In this document: positions 48,393 through 56,758 of the stretch, piece by piece
How the letters are laid out: every line of letters starts with the position of its first letter
Numbering within the stretch: the stretch's first letter is position 1
Assembly (NCBI GenBank): GCA_051859505.1
Contig: JBHYFN010000013.1
Coordinates: forward strand, 1-64,000
DNA from: JAFIEN01 sp051859505
GTDB taxonomy: Bacteria > Pseudomonadota > Alphaproteobacteria > Rhodobacterales > Rhodobacteraceae
Reading direction: 5' to 3'
Length of the DNA: 64,000 nucleotides
Position numbers and translations under genes: made by a program
The notes under the pieces: generated by a model
What the model saw: only the letters and a program-made list of their open reading frames with translations
What the model was told of the DNA's origin: nothing
Databases searched by the model: none

Positions 48393-49678
48393 TTATGTGC
48401 GACGTGACAGCCAGGCTTCAAGGCGATTGCGCAAATCTTCGGCCAGACGGTCGTCGGCGATCTCGTCCAGCGCCTCGGCCAGGAAGGCCAGCACCAGAAG
48501 ATCGGTCGCCGCCCGCTCGGGCACCCCGCGCGAACGCAGGTAGAACAGCGCCGTCTCGTCTATCGCGCCCGAGGTGGAGCCATGCGAGCATTGCACGTCG
48601 TCGGCATAGATCTCGAGCTCGGGCTTGGCGAGGAACTGGCTGTCCTCGTCCAGCAGAAGCGACTGGCTGATCTGGTAGCCGTCGGTCTTCTGCGCGCCGG
48701 GTTTGACCAGGATCTTGCCCTGAAACACGCCCGTCGCCCCGTTGCGCAGCACCTTCTTGAAGACCTGACGGCTTTCGCAATTCACCGCGTCATGGGTGAC
48801 AAAGACGGTATCGTCCTGATGGAAATCCCGCCCGTCACCCACGGCCGCCCCCGCCACATGGGCCGAGGCATCGTCGCCCGTCATCTCGATCACGCATTCG
48901 TTGCGGGTCAGAACGCCGTTCATCGTGAGGGTGAAGGATTTGAACAGGCTTTCGGTGCCGAGCCGCGCGAACAGATGCGTCACGGCGCGGCGCTGATGGT
49001 CGCGGCCCTGCGTGCGGACATGGTGGAAGCGCCCGGTCGCGGCCACATCCACCTCCATCACCTTGGACAGCCGCGCCGCCGCCGGGCCGCTTTCCAGCAC
49101 GGTCAGTTCCGCGCCCTCCTCGACCCGGATCACATGGTGCAGCATCGCATCCGAGGTTTCCGAGCGGTGCAGATAGGTCAGGCTCACCGGGCGGCGGACC
49201 ACCCCAGTCGCGCGGATCACGATGCCGTCGCCCGCAAAGGCGGTGTTGAGCGCCGCGAGGGGCCGTTCCACCGGCACCTGCCCGCGCGCCTCGAGCGTGC
49301 CAAAGAGATCGCGGATCCAGTGGATATCCTTGCGCGCCGCATCGGAAAGCCGCTCGATCTCGATCCCCTCGCCCTCAAGCGGGTCCGAGGCATCGGCATC
49401 GAAGACGCCATCGACAAAGACGATCCGCAGCTTCTCGATCCCGTCGAAGGCGGGGCCTTCGTCATCGACAAAGATCGCGGCCGGCGGGGCCTCGACCGCG
49501 ACCAGCGCCGCCGGATCGGTGAATTTCCAGTATTCGTCGCGCCGATGCGGCAGGCCCATCGCGCTGGCCCGCGCCAGCGCCGCGCGCCGTGCCGCCTCGG
49601 CCCAATCGGCCCCCTCGGGCAGGGTCAGCGCGGCCAGCCGCGCCTCGGTCGCGTCCGCTTTCAGCTTGGGCAGCGCCA

Positions 49679-49679
<1 letters not shown>
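48393..49679 (-). CDS. sufD: Fe-S cluster assembly protein SufD
   Basis: SufD is a scaffold partner of the SufB2C2 or SufBC2D complex. The 428-residue protein has the beta-helix core typical of SufB/SufD (VTHLFARLGTESLFKSFTLTM, QVFKKVLRNGATGVFQGKILVKPGAQKTDGYQ, YADDVQCSHGSTSGAID). The conserved histidine and cysteine of SufD lie in the CSHGSTSG motif. Its ATG overlaps the sufC stop (TGATG). Confidence 0.96.
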
Positions 49680-50434
<755 letters not shown>

Positions 50435-50497
50435 CTTGTTCTCCTTGGCCCCGCGGGGCCCTTCAAGTCTTCGCGTCCCGGCGTCGGGTGTCCTGCG

Positions 50498-50917
50498 TCA
50501 GGCCCCGTGCCGCCTCTCGTTCACTCTTTGCGCCAGGGCCCAGACCAGGGCGAGCACGACAAGCGCCACCCCCAGCGCCGCCGCCCACTGCCCCGCCGTG
50601 CCGGCCGGCCCGATCACGACGAAGCTTGCCGTTGCGACGGCAAGCGCCGAGGCGGCAAGCAGCCACCCGATCCTGACCACGGGCCCGTCCGCATCCCCAG
50701 CCCGCGCCAGCGGGCCGCCCTCGCGCACTTGCCGCGCCCGCAGCCGCAGGCCGATCCCGTAGCCGGCGAAACCCACCGCGAGGGTGGCCAGCGCCGTCAG
50801 GATCAGGCCGACCGACGTTTCCCGCCCGGCACTGGCGATATAGCCCGCCAGCGCCACGACGATGGCCGCCGAAAGCCCGAGAAAGACCGGACGGATCGGG
50901 CGATCACGCCGCATCAC
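50498..50917 (-). CDS. Small membrane protein between sufB and sufC
   Basis: This 139-residue protein has about four transmembrane helices (about 11-28, 33-53, 80-98 and 108-128) and a short basic loop (RLRARQVREGG). Its ATG overlaps the sufB stop (ATGA), so it is coupled to sufB. No family is recognised. A hypothetical gene at this position exists, as I recall, in the Rhodobacter sphaeroides isc-suf operon, suggesting that it is not a chance insertion. Confidence 0.75.
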   Translation of the reverse strand: MMRRDRPIRPVFLGLSAAIVVALAGYIASAGRETSVGLILTALATLAVGFAGYGIGLRLRARQVREGGPLARAGDADGPVVRIGWLLAASALAVATASFVVIGPAGTAGQWAAALGVALVVLALVWALAQRVNERRHGA

Positions 50918-52431
50918 CCCACGCTGCCCTCAAGGCTGATCGCCACAAGCTGTTGCGCCTCCATGGCGAATTCCATCGGCAGCGCCTGCAGCACCTCGCG
51001 GCAAAAGCCGTTCACGACCAGGGCGACCGCCTCTTCCTCGTCCATGCCCCGCGAGCGGCAATAGAAGAGCTGGTCGTCATCCACCTTGGATGTGGTCGCT
51101 TCGTGCTCGACACGCGAGGAATTGTTGCGCACTTCGATGTAAGGCACGGTATGCGCCCCGCATTTGTCGCCGATCAGCAGGCTGTCGCATTGCGTGTAAT
51201 TGCGGCTGTCCTTCGCGCGGGGATGCATCGAGACAAGGCCGCGATAGGTATTCTGCGCCTTGCCCGCGCTGATCCCCTTGGACACGATCCGGCTTTTCGT
51301 CCGCTTGCCCAGATGCACCATCTTGGTGCCGGTATCGGCCTGCTGCATGTTGTTGGCGATGGCAATCGAATAGAATTCGCCCTGTGAATCGTCCCCCCGC
51401 AGGATGCAGGACGGGTATTTCCAGGTGATTGCGGATCCGGTTTCCACCTGCGTCCACATCACCTTGGCCCGGTCGCCCCGGCAATCGGCCCGCTTGGTGA
51501 CGAAATTGTAGATGCCCCCCCGGCCCTCTTCATCGCCCGGATACCAGTTCTGGACGGTGGAATATTTCACCTCGGCATCTTCCTCGACGATGATCTCGAC
51601 CACCGCCGCATGCAATTGCGCCGTATCCCGCTTGGGCGCGGTGCAGCCTTCAAGGTAGCTCACGTAAGAGCCCTTGTCGGCAATGATCAACGTGCGTTCG
51701 AACTGCCCGGTATTCTCGGCATTGATGCGGAAATAGGTCGAAAGCTCCATCGGGCAGCGCACGCCGGGCGGCACATAGACGAAAGAGCCATCGGAAAAGA
51801 CTGCCGAATTCAGCGTGGCATAGAAATTGTCCGTCGGCGGCACGACGCTGCCCAGATATTTCTTCACCAGATCGGGATAATCCCGGATCGCCTCGGAGAT
51901 CGAACAGAAGATCACCCCGGCCTTCTTCAGCTCTTCCTTGAAGGTCGTGCCCACCGAGACGCTGTCAAAGACCGCATCGACCGCCACCTTGCGCTCGCCC
52001 GCCTCTTCGGCGCCCTCGACGCCGGCCAGGATCATCTGCTCCTTCAGCGGAATGCCCAGCTTCTTGTAGGTCTCCAGCAGCTTGGGATCGACCTCGTCGA
52101 GGCTTTTCGGCTTTTCGACCATGCTCTTGGGGCGGGCGTAATAATACTGCGACTGGAAGTCGATCTTCGGATAGCTGACCATCGCCCAGGTCGGCTCTTC
52201 CATCCGCTCCCAGCGTGCGAAAGCCGACAGGCGCCACTCCGTCATCCACTCGGGTTCTTCGTTCTTGGCCGAGATCAGCCGCACGATATCGGGGTTCACG
52301 CCGATCGGCGCGTAATCCATCTCGATTTCCGTGTTCCAGCCGTATTTGTACTTGCCCGAAAGCTTCTGGACGGCGGCCACCGTCGCCTCGTCCACGCCCT
52401 CGCGCACCTCGGTCACATCCAGAGCGGCCAT
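50914..52431 (-). CDS. sufB: Fe-S cluster assembly protein SufB
   Basis: SufB is the scaffold on which Fe-S clusters are built. The 505-residue protein has the family features KYKYGWNTEIE, VYVPPGVRCPMELSTYFRINA, SYLEGCTAP, EGRGGIYNFVTKRADCRG and VEHEATTSKVDDDQLFYCRSRG, with the cysteine in SLLIGDKCGAHT. ATG 52431, preceded by GGGGTAGGG, gives MAALDVTEVREGV; the upstream frame overlaps iscS. It is 13 bases after iscS. Confidence 0.97.
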   Translation of the reverse strand: MAALDVTEVREGVDEATVAAVQKLSGKYKYGWNTEIEMDYAPIGVNPDIVRLISAKNEEPEWMTEWRLSAFARWERMEEPTWAMVSYPKIDFQSQYYYARPKSMVEKPKSLDEVDPKLLETYKKLGIPLKEQMILAGVEGAEEAGERKVAVDAVFDSVSVGTTFKEELKKAGVIFCSISEAIRDYPDLVKKYLGSVVPPTDNFYATLNSAVFSDGSFVYVPPGVRCPMELSTYFRINAENTGQFERTLIIADKGSYVSYLEGCTAPKRDTAQLHAAVVEIIVEEDAEVKYSTVQNWYPGDEEGRGGIYNFVTKRADCRGDRAKVMWTQVETGSAITWKYPSCILRGDDSQGEFYSIAIANNMQQADTGTKMVHLGKRTKSRIVSKGISAGKAQNTYRGLVSMHPRAKDSRNYTQCDSLLIGDKCGAHTVPYIEVRNNSSRVEHEATTSKVDDDQLFYCRSRGMDEEEAVALVVNGFCREVLQALPMEFAMEAQQLVAISLEGSVG

Positions 52432-52444
52432 CCCTACCCCTTTC

Positions 52445-53530
52445 TCACGCAGCACGTTCGCGCTGCTTGCGTCGCTTGTCCGACCAGGCCGCGGCAAAGC
52501 GCAGAACCTCGTCCTCTGTCGTCTCAAGCCCCAGCGACACGCGCACCGCGCAGCCCGCCTCGGCCCCGTCAAACCCCATCGCGCGCAGCACCCGGCTTTC
52601 GCGCACCTTGCCGCTGGAACAGGCCGACCCCGCCGATATCGCGAAGCCCGCCAGATCCATCGCCATCACCTGCGTCTCGCCCTTCCAGCCCGGCGTCACG
52701 AAGCACGAGGTGTTGGGCAGCCGCAGGGCCTCTTTCCCGACAAAAATAGTCTCCGGGCTTTCCGCCTCAAGGGCGCTTTCTAGAATATTTCTAAGTTCCG
52801 CAACCCTGTCCCAACGCCCCGCCGCCAGATCGCGCTGCGCCGCCTCGAGTGCGGCGGCAAAACCGGCGATGCCGACCAGATCCTCGGTCCCCGCACGCCG
52901 CCCCGATTCCTGCCCGCCCCCCAGCGACAAGGGCGCCATCTCGAGCCCCTCGCGCAGCACAAGCGCCCCCACCCCGCGCGGCCCGCCGATCTTGTGCGCC
53001 GAGAGGATCGCGAAATCGGCGCCCGACCACGAGAATGCGAACGGCATCCGCCCCACGGCCTGCGTCACATCCAGAAGCAGCCAGCGCGCCTCGACCCGCC
53101 CCAGCCGCATCAGCCCCCCGGCGTCACGCGGCGGCGGGTCGCTCACGATGCCGGTCTCGGAATTGGCCAGCCCCATGGCATAGGTCAGCGGCGCAGTCTC
53201 GACACGGCCCGGAATGAACCCGCCCCCCTCCGCGCCCTGCGCCCAAAGCGCGTCATGCGCGGCAGGCTCGATCAGCACCGGCGCGCCACTCCGCCCCAGA
53301 AACTGCGCCGCCTCCGTCGCGCCCGAGGTGAAGATCACCTCCGAGGGCCTGCAGCCCAAAGCCTCGGCCACCTGCGCCCTCGCCGCCTCGATCCGGCCCC
53401 GCACCGCCCGCCCCTCGGCATGAACCGAAGAGGCATTGCCAACCACATCCATCGTCGCCAGCATCGCCGCCCGCGCCTCGGGGCGCAGCGGCGCGCTGGC
53501 GTTGTGATCAAGATAGACCCGCCCGCTCAT
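52445..53530 (-). CDS. iscS: Cysteine desulfurase, IscS/NifS type
   Basis: This 361-residue class V aminotransferase/group I cysteine desulfurase has the PLP lysine in LSAHKIGGPRG, the catalytic C304 in SAGSACSSG and an N-terminal YLDHNASAPLRPEA. It is shorter than typical IscS. It is the second gene of the operon, directly before sufB, and gives the operon two desulfurases (with SufS). Codons 246-251 (CTT AGA AAT ATT CTA GAA) are rare ones for this genome and form an Irr-like box at 52780-52794. Confidence 0.93.
   Translation of the reverse strand: MSGRVYLDHNASAPLRPEARAAMLATMDVVGNASSVHAEGRAVRGRIEAARAQVAEALGCRPSEVIFTSGATEAAQFLGRSGAPVLIEPAAHDALWAQGAEGGGFIPGRVETAPLTYAMGLANSETGIVSDPPPRDAGGLMRLGRVEARWLLLDVTQAVGRMPFAFSWSGADFAILSAHKIGGPRGVGALVLREGLEMAPLSLGGGQESGRRAGTEDLVGIAGFAAALEAAQRDLAAGRWDRVAELRNILESALEAESPETIFVGKEALRLPNTSCFVTPGWKGETQVMAMDLAGFAISAGSACSSGKVRESRVLRAMGFDGAEAGCAVRVSLGLETTEDEVLRFAAAWSDKRRKQRERAA
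52780..52794. promoter_or_regulatory. Irr/ICE-like box inside iscS
   Basis: Read on the minus strand the sequence is TTAGAA-ATA-TTCTAG, one mismatch from the ICE consensus TTAGAA-N3-TTCTAA that matches the box at 54463-54477 upstream of iscR. It lies about 350 bases upstream of sufB. It is written in codons (AGA, AAT, ATT, CTA) that the neighbouring genes avoid. Function is unproven. Confidence 0.45.
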
Positions 53531-53585
53531 GCCCGACGACCTCTGCCGAGACCGTCCCCGGCCCCGGCCCCGGCCCTGCCGGTCC

Positions 53586-53653
53586 CCCTGCTTCTTTTGT
53601 TCTCAAATATCCCGGGGGGAGTCCGCAACGCGGACGGGGGGCAGCGCCCCCCC
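53586..53653 (-). repeat. Two-hairpin intergenic element, copy 3
   Basis: TTCTTTTGTTCTCAAATATC is followed by GGGGGGA, hairpin 1 GTCCGC-AAC-GCGGAC (53621-53635) and hairpin 2 GGGGGGC-AGC-GCCCCCC (53636-53652). Hairpin 1 again has a different stem with matching changes. It is 3' of iscR and upstream of iscS (minus strand). Confidence 0.9.
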
Positions 53654-53828
53654 GCGGGGGGGTGGGGAGGTTTGGGGCCCGCCCCACCCCCCCGCCCCCC
53701 CAGACAGCGACCCGAGCCGCCCGGTGGGGGGGCGCCCGCGCCGGGGGCCGCGGCGGGNNNNNNNNNNCCCCCCCCCCCCCCCGCTTTATTTTGCCAAACT
53801 CCCCGCCCCGCCCGACGGAACGGCACGC
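53654..53828. other. Very GC-rich spacer with assembly gap
   Basis: The spacer between iscS and iscR holds long G and C runs, a stretch of 10 Ns (53758-53767) and 15 Cs (53768-53782). It was evidently not resolved by sequencing; its true length and content are unknown. No gene is supported here. Confidence 0.95.
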
Positions 53829-54287
53829 TCATTCGTCGACCAGTTCGAAGAGGTTAGGGACCGCCGGACAGGGGGCCAGCTGATTGGACACGACATCCGA
53901 CAGCCGCGTCTGGTGCAGGAACACATAGACATGGGCCGAGAGCCCTTCCCACAGCCGGTTGGTCAGCGATTGCGCCCGGCTGCCCGAAAGCGCCCCGCTT
54001 GCCCCCGCCCCCTTGTGCATCGCGCTTACCGTCTCGTCCACCGCGCCCAGAACCTCGGCCACCCGGATCTCCGAGGCCGGCCGCGCCAGCCGGTATCCGC
54101 CCCCCGGGCCCCGCACCGACTCGACCAGATCCGCCCGGCGCAGCTTGACGAAAAGCTGTTCCAGATAGGGCAGCGACAGGTCCTGACGCTTGGCGATCTC
54201 GCCCAGCGTGACCAATGAGTCCTCGGGCTGCAGCGCGATATCGGCCAGGGCCAGCATCGCGTAACGCCCTTTGGTCGACAGCTTCAT
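53829..54287 (-). CDS. iscR: Rrf2-family Fe-S regulator IscR (single cysteine)
   Basis: This 152-residue regulator of Fe-S cluster assembly has an N-terminal winged HTH (MKLSTKGRYAMLALADIA, EIAKRQDLSLPYLEQLFVKLR) and an Rrf2 signature (ESVRGPGGGYRLARP). The usual three cluster-binding cysteines are missing; only C140 remains. Single-cysteine IscR repressors are known from Rhodobacter sphaeroides and still bind a cluster. RirA is an alternative Rrf2 iron regulator, but it normally has three cysteines and would not lead the suf operon here. ATG 54287 is the family start. Confidence 0.92.
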   Translation of the reverse strand: MKLSTKGRYAMLALADIALQPEDSLVTLGEIAKRQDLSLPYLEQLFVKLRRADLVESVRGPGGGYRLARPASEIRVAEVLGAVDETVSAMHKGAGASGALSGSRAQSLTNRLWEGLSAHVYVFLHQTRLSDVVSNQLAPCPAVPNLFELVDE

Positions 54288-54350
54288 TCCACACTCCGCA
54301 CCATGGCCCGGGGCCCTGCAAACTGCCTGCCAACCGCCCGAAAGCCGCTC

Positions 54351-54402
54351 GCAAACCGCCAGCAAACCGCCAGCAAACCGCCAGCAAACCGCCAGCAAAC
54401 CG
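54351..54402. repeat. 11-bp tandem repeat upstream of iscR
   Basis: The unit GCAAACCGCCA is repeated four times perfectly (54351, 54362, 54373, 54384) plus eight bases of a fifth. It lies in the iscR leader/promoter, 64 bases upstream of the start codon and 60 bases downstream of the Irr-type box. The 11-bp period is about one DNA helical turn, so any protein binding to the units would sit on one face. Confidence 0.9.
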
Positions 54403-54462
54403 ATTGACGACAAGGGTTTCGGCCCTTATCTGCGAACGGTGCGGCAGGCTGCCGCATCGCAA

Positions 54463-54477
54463 TTAGAACAATTCTAA
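54463..54477. promoter_or_regulatory. Irr-type iron control (ICE) box
   Basis: TTAGAA-CAA-TTCTAA is a perfect inverted repeat matching the ICE consensus recognised by the iron response regulator Irr. It lies between divergent iscR (minus) and the hydrolase gene (plus), about 175 and 65 bases from their starts. It suggests heme/iron-dependent control of the isc-suf operon in addition to IscR. Confidence 0.7.
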
Positions 54478-54542
54478 GGTGCCCGAGCGTTTCCGTCAAG
54501 AAACCCTTGCACCCCGGAACGGCCAAGAGGTCTGGATCGTCA

Positions 54543-55196
54543 ATGCCCGAGGTTATCTTCCCTGGCCCCGAGGGCCGGCTCGAAGGACGCTACCACCCCC
54601 AGAAGGACCGCGACGCCCCCATCGCCATCGTGCTGCACCCCCATCCGCAATTCGGCGGCACGATGAACAACCGCGTCGTCTACAACCTGCACTATGCCTT
54701 TTACGAGCTTGGCTTCAACGTGCTGCGCTTCAACTTCCGCGGCGTGGGCCGCAGCCAGGGCGAATATGACCAGGGCATCGGCGAGTTGTCGGATGCGGCC
54801 TCGGCGCTCGACTATCTGCAGTCGATGAACACCAATGCGAAACATTGCTGGGTCGCGGGCTTTTCCTTCGGGGCCTGGATCGGGATGCAGCTTCTGATGC
54901 GCCGGCCCGAGGTGACGGGCTTCATCTCGGTCTCGCCGCCTGCGAACATGTATGACTTCACCTTCCTGGCCCCCTGCCCCTCGTCGGGCCTGATCATCAA
55001 TGGCGCGGCCGACCGCGTGGCCCCGCCGGCCGATACGCTGTCGCTGGTCAACAAGCTGCATGAACAGAAGGGCATCCAGATCACCCATGACGTGGTCGAA
55101 GGGGCGGGCCATTTCTTCGAGGACGAACACATGGACCGGATGATCGGCAGCGTGAAGGACTATGTCAGCCGCCGCCTGACCGAGACCAGCCGCTGA
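54543..55196 (+). CDS. Alpha/beta hydrolase
   Basis: This 217-residue cytosolic hydrolase belongs to the dienelactone hydrolase/COG2945-like group. The nucleophile elbow is GFSFGAWIG (GxSxG), the oxyanion-side motif is HPHPQFGGTMNN, the acid is in INGAADRVAPP and the histidine in EGAGHFFEDEH. The GRGxGRSQGEYDxGxGE motif (RGVGRSQGEYD) is family-typical. The ATG has AAGAGG upstream. The substrate is unknown. It is divergent from the iscR-suf operon, sharing the Irr-box region, as I recall also in Rhodobacter. Confidence 0.88.
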   Translation: MPEVIFPGPEGRLEGRYHPQKDRDAPIAIVLHPHPQFGGTMNNRVVYNLHYAFYELGFNVLRFNFRGVGRSQGEYDQGIGELSDAASALDYLQSMNTNAKHCWVAGFSFGAWIGMQLLMRRPEVTGFISVSPPANMYDFTFLAPCPSSGLIINGAADRVAPPADTLSLVNKLHEQKGIQITHDVVEGAGHFFEDEHMDRMIGSVKDYVSRRLTETSR

Positions 55197-55228
55197 CGGC
55201 GCGCGCCCCCAGGCAAGGACGTTTCCGA

Positions 55229-55954
55229 GTGGCCCCGGTTTTCCCCGACCCGATCAAGATCACCGCCGAAGACATCGCCCGGTTTCGCAACAGCCGTGTG
55301 CTCTGGATCGAGGGCGAGGTCGGCGCCCCCGGTCTGATCCCCGAGGGCATCGACCCCGATGCCCATCTCGACAGCATGGAAGACCCCGCCAACCTGCGCG
55401 CCTTCGAGCGGCTTTTCCTCGCCTTCGCCCTTTACGCCGCACTTCCTGCCGGGCGCTACCGGCTCGACCCGGAAAGGCTTGTCGGCGATCATCCGGCCCT
55501 GGGCGGTGCCAAACCGCCCGAGAGCTTTCACCTGACCGAGGATCACCGCACCCTGATCCGCTCGGCCTGGTGGCGGATGGGGGTGATCGACACGAAATAT
55601 CCCTATGGCAACTATGCCTATACCGAGGCCGATATCGCGGGCCGGCTTGGCCATGTCGTGCCGCTGGACGACAGCGGCACCTTCTCGCTCTCGCCCCAGC
55701 GCGAGGCGCAGTACATGCGCCTCCATCACGAGGTCGCCCTTGCGCTGGCCGTCATGCTGACCGAGGCGCGGCTCGAACCCGGAGCCTATCGCGTGCCGCT
55801 GGACGGTTGGGCGAATTACCCCTGGTTTCGGCTCTCGCCGGTCGATCCGGCATTGGTTCACGCCTATAACGCCGCATGGGAGGCACATGCCGCCGCGCCC
55901 TCGCAACCGGCATGGACGATGCTCCACCGGGCAAGCGAGGCGCTCAGGCTCTGA
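55229..55954 (+). CDS. Uncharacterised protein
   Basis: This 241-residue soluble protein begins with GTG 55229, 32 bases after the hydrolase. Notable segments are PDPIKITAEDIARFRNSRVLWIEGEVG, TKYPYGNYAYTEADIAGRLG and PLDGWANYPWFRLSPVDPALVHAYNAAW. There is no signal peptide or membrane segment. The composition is aromatic and acidic. I do not recognise the family. It starts a tightly packed run of four genes ending with an HD-domain protein. Confidence 0.75.
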   Translation: MAPVFPDPIKITAEDIARFRNSRVLWIEGEVGAPGLIPEGIDPDAHLDSMEDPANLRAFERLFLAFALYAALPAGRYRLDPERLVGDHPALGGAKPPESFHLTEDHRTLIRSAWWRMGVIDTKYPYGNYAYTEADIAGRLGHVVPLDDSGTFSLSPQREAQYMRLHHEVALALAVMLTEARLEPGAYRVPLDGWANYPWFRLSPVDPALVHAYNAAWEAHAAAPSQPAWTMLHRASEALRL

Positions 55955-55970
55955 CGGAAAGGATCGGACC

Positions 55971-56261
55971 ATGTCCATCACCGACGATATCGCAGACCGC
56001 CTTGCCCAGGAGGCGATCGACGCCGCCGAAAAGCTGGGCGACGACAATCTGATCGCCGAGCTGGCCAAGGTGATCGGCGCAGGCTCGACCACCACGCAGG
56101 AAGCCTTCATGACGGCGGTGCGGGTGCGCGTGGCCGAACGGCGCGCGCGCAAGTTCATTCAGGATCGCCTGGCCAAGGGGCCCGCCGATCCCAACCGCGG
56201 GCCGATCGAGCTTGGCTCCAGACCGATCCTCGATGCGCCCGACGACGGGGCCGCGCATTGA
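55971..56261 (+). CDS. Small uncharacterised protein
   Basis: This 96-residue protein is predicted to be helical in the first 70 residues (DDIADRLAQEAIDAAEKLGDDNLIAELAKVIG, TTTQEAFMTAVRVRVAERRARKFI) with a flexible tail. ATG 55971 has AAAGGA upstream. Its stop overlaps the next start as TTGA. Not recognised. The repeated short helices may suggest a small adaptor or dimer. Confidence 0.7.
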   Translation: MSITDDIADRLAQEAIDAAEKLGDDNLIAELAKVIGAGSTTTQEAFMTAVRVRVAERRARKFIQDRLAKGPADPNRGPIELGSRPILDAPDDGAAH

Positions 56262-56758
56262 CGACCGTATGGGATCAGGCGGATTTCGTCGGGATCCCGC
56301 TGCTCTCCGGCGGTTACGGCCTCGGCCAGATCGTCGCGGTCCGGGACTGCCTGCCCGACAGCCTGTTCCTGGCGCTCAGCCTGCGCCGCCTGCCCTCTCC
56401 GTCTGACGGGCAAGGCCCGGGCAGCCCGGCCATAGACCGGCTGGCCCTGTCCGAGGTCATCTCGATCCTCTTCGTGGCACCCTCCGCCCTGGCCGAGGGG
56501 CTCTGGCCGATCTTCGGCTTCGACACCTTACCGCAGACCGATCGGCTTTTGTCGCTGGAACAGGCGCGGCGGCAGGCCGGGCGGCTTGAGGATCCGGCGC
56601 GGGCGGTTCACGATCCGGCGCTGGTCGAGGCCTTTGTCAATGCCTGCCACGGCCTTCTGCCCTGGGACTATTTCCCCGACCCCGCCCTGTTCGACGGGAT
56701 GTTGCTGACCCCCGCCAACCGCCCCGCCGCCGCCGTTCTGTCGGGGCCAGCGACATGA
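56258..56758 (+). CDS. Uncharacterised protein, Imm26-like start
   Basis: This 166-residue protein starts with TTG overlapping the previous stop (TTGA). The N-terminus VWDQADFVGIPLLSGGYGLGQIVAV resembles the beginning of Imm26-type immunity proteins (VFxIPLxDGxYxxGxV), but the rest (AEGLWPIFGFDTLPQ, HGLLPWDYFPDPALFDGML) is unlike them. No toxin gene is next to it. It overlaps the HD-domain gene by four bases (ATGA). Function unknown. Confidence 0.65.
   Translation: MTTVWDQADFVGIPLLSGGYGLGQIVAVRDCLPDSLFLALSLRRLPSPSDGQGPGSPAIDRLALSEVISILFVAPSALAEGLWPIFGFDTLPQTDRLLSLEQARRQAGRLEDPARAVHDPALVEAFVNACHGLLPWDYFPDPALFDGMLLTPANRPAAAVLSGPAT

Noticed and set aside
53829..54287. RirA iron regulator
   Set aside because: RirA keeps three cluster cysteines and does not normally head a suf operon; the single cysteine and gene order fit Rhodobacterales IscR.
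54351..54402. Possible CRISPR array
   Set aside because: Units are 11 bp and contiguous with no spacers, and no cas gene is present.
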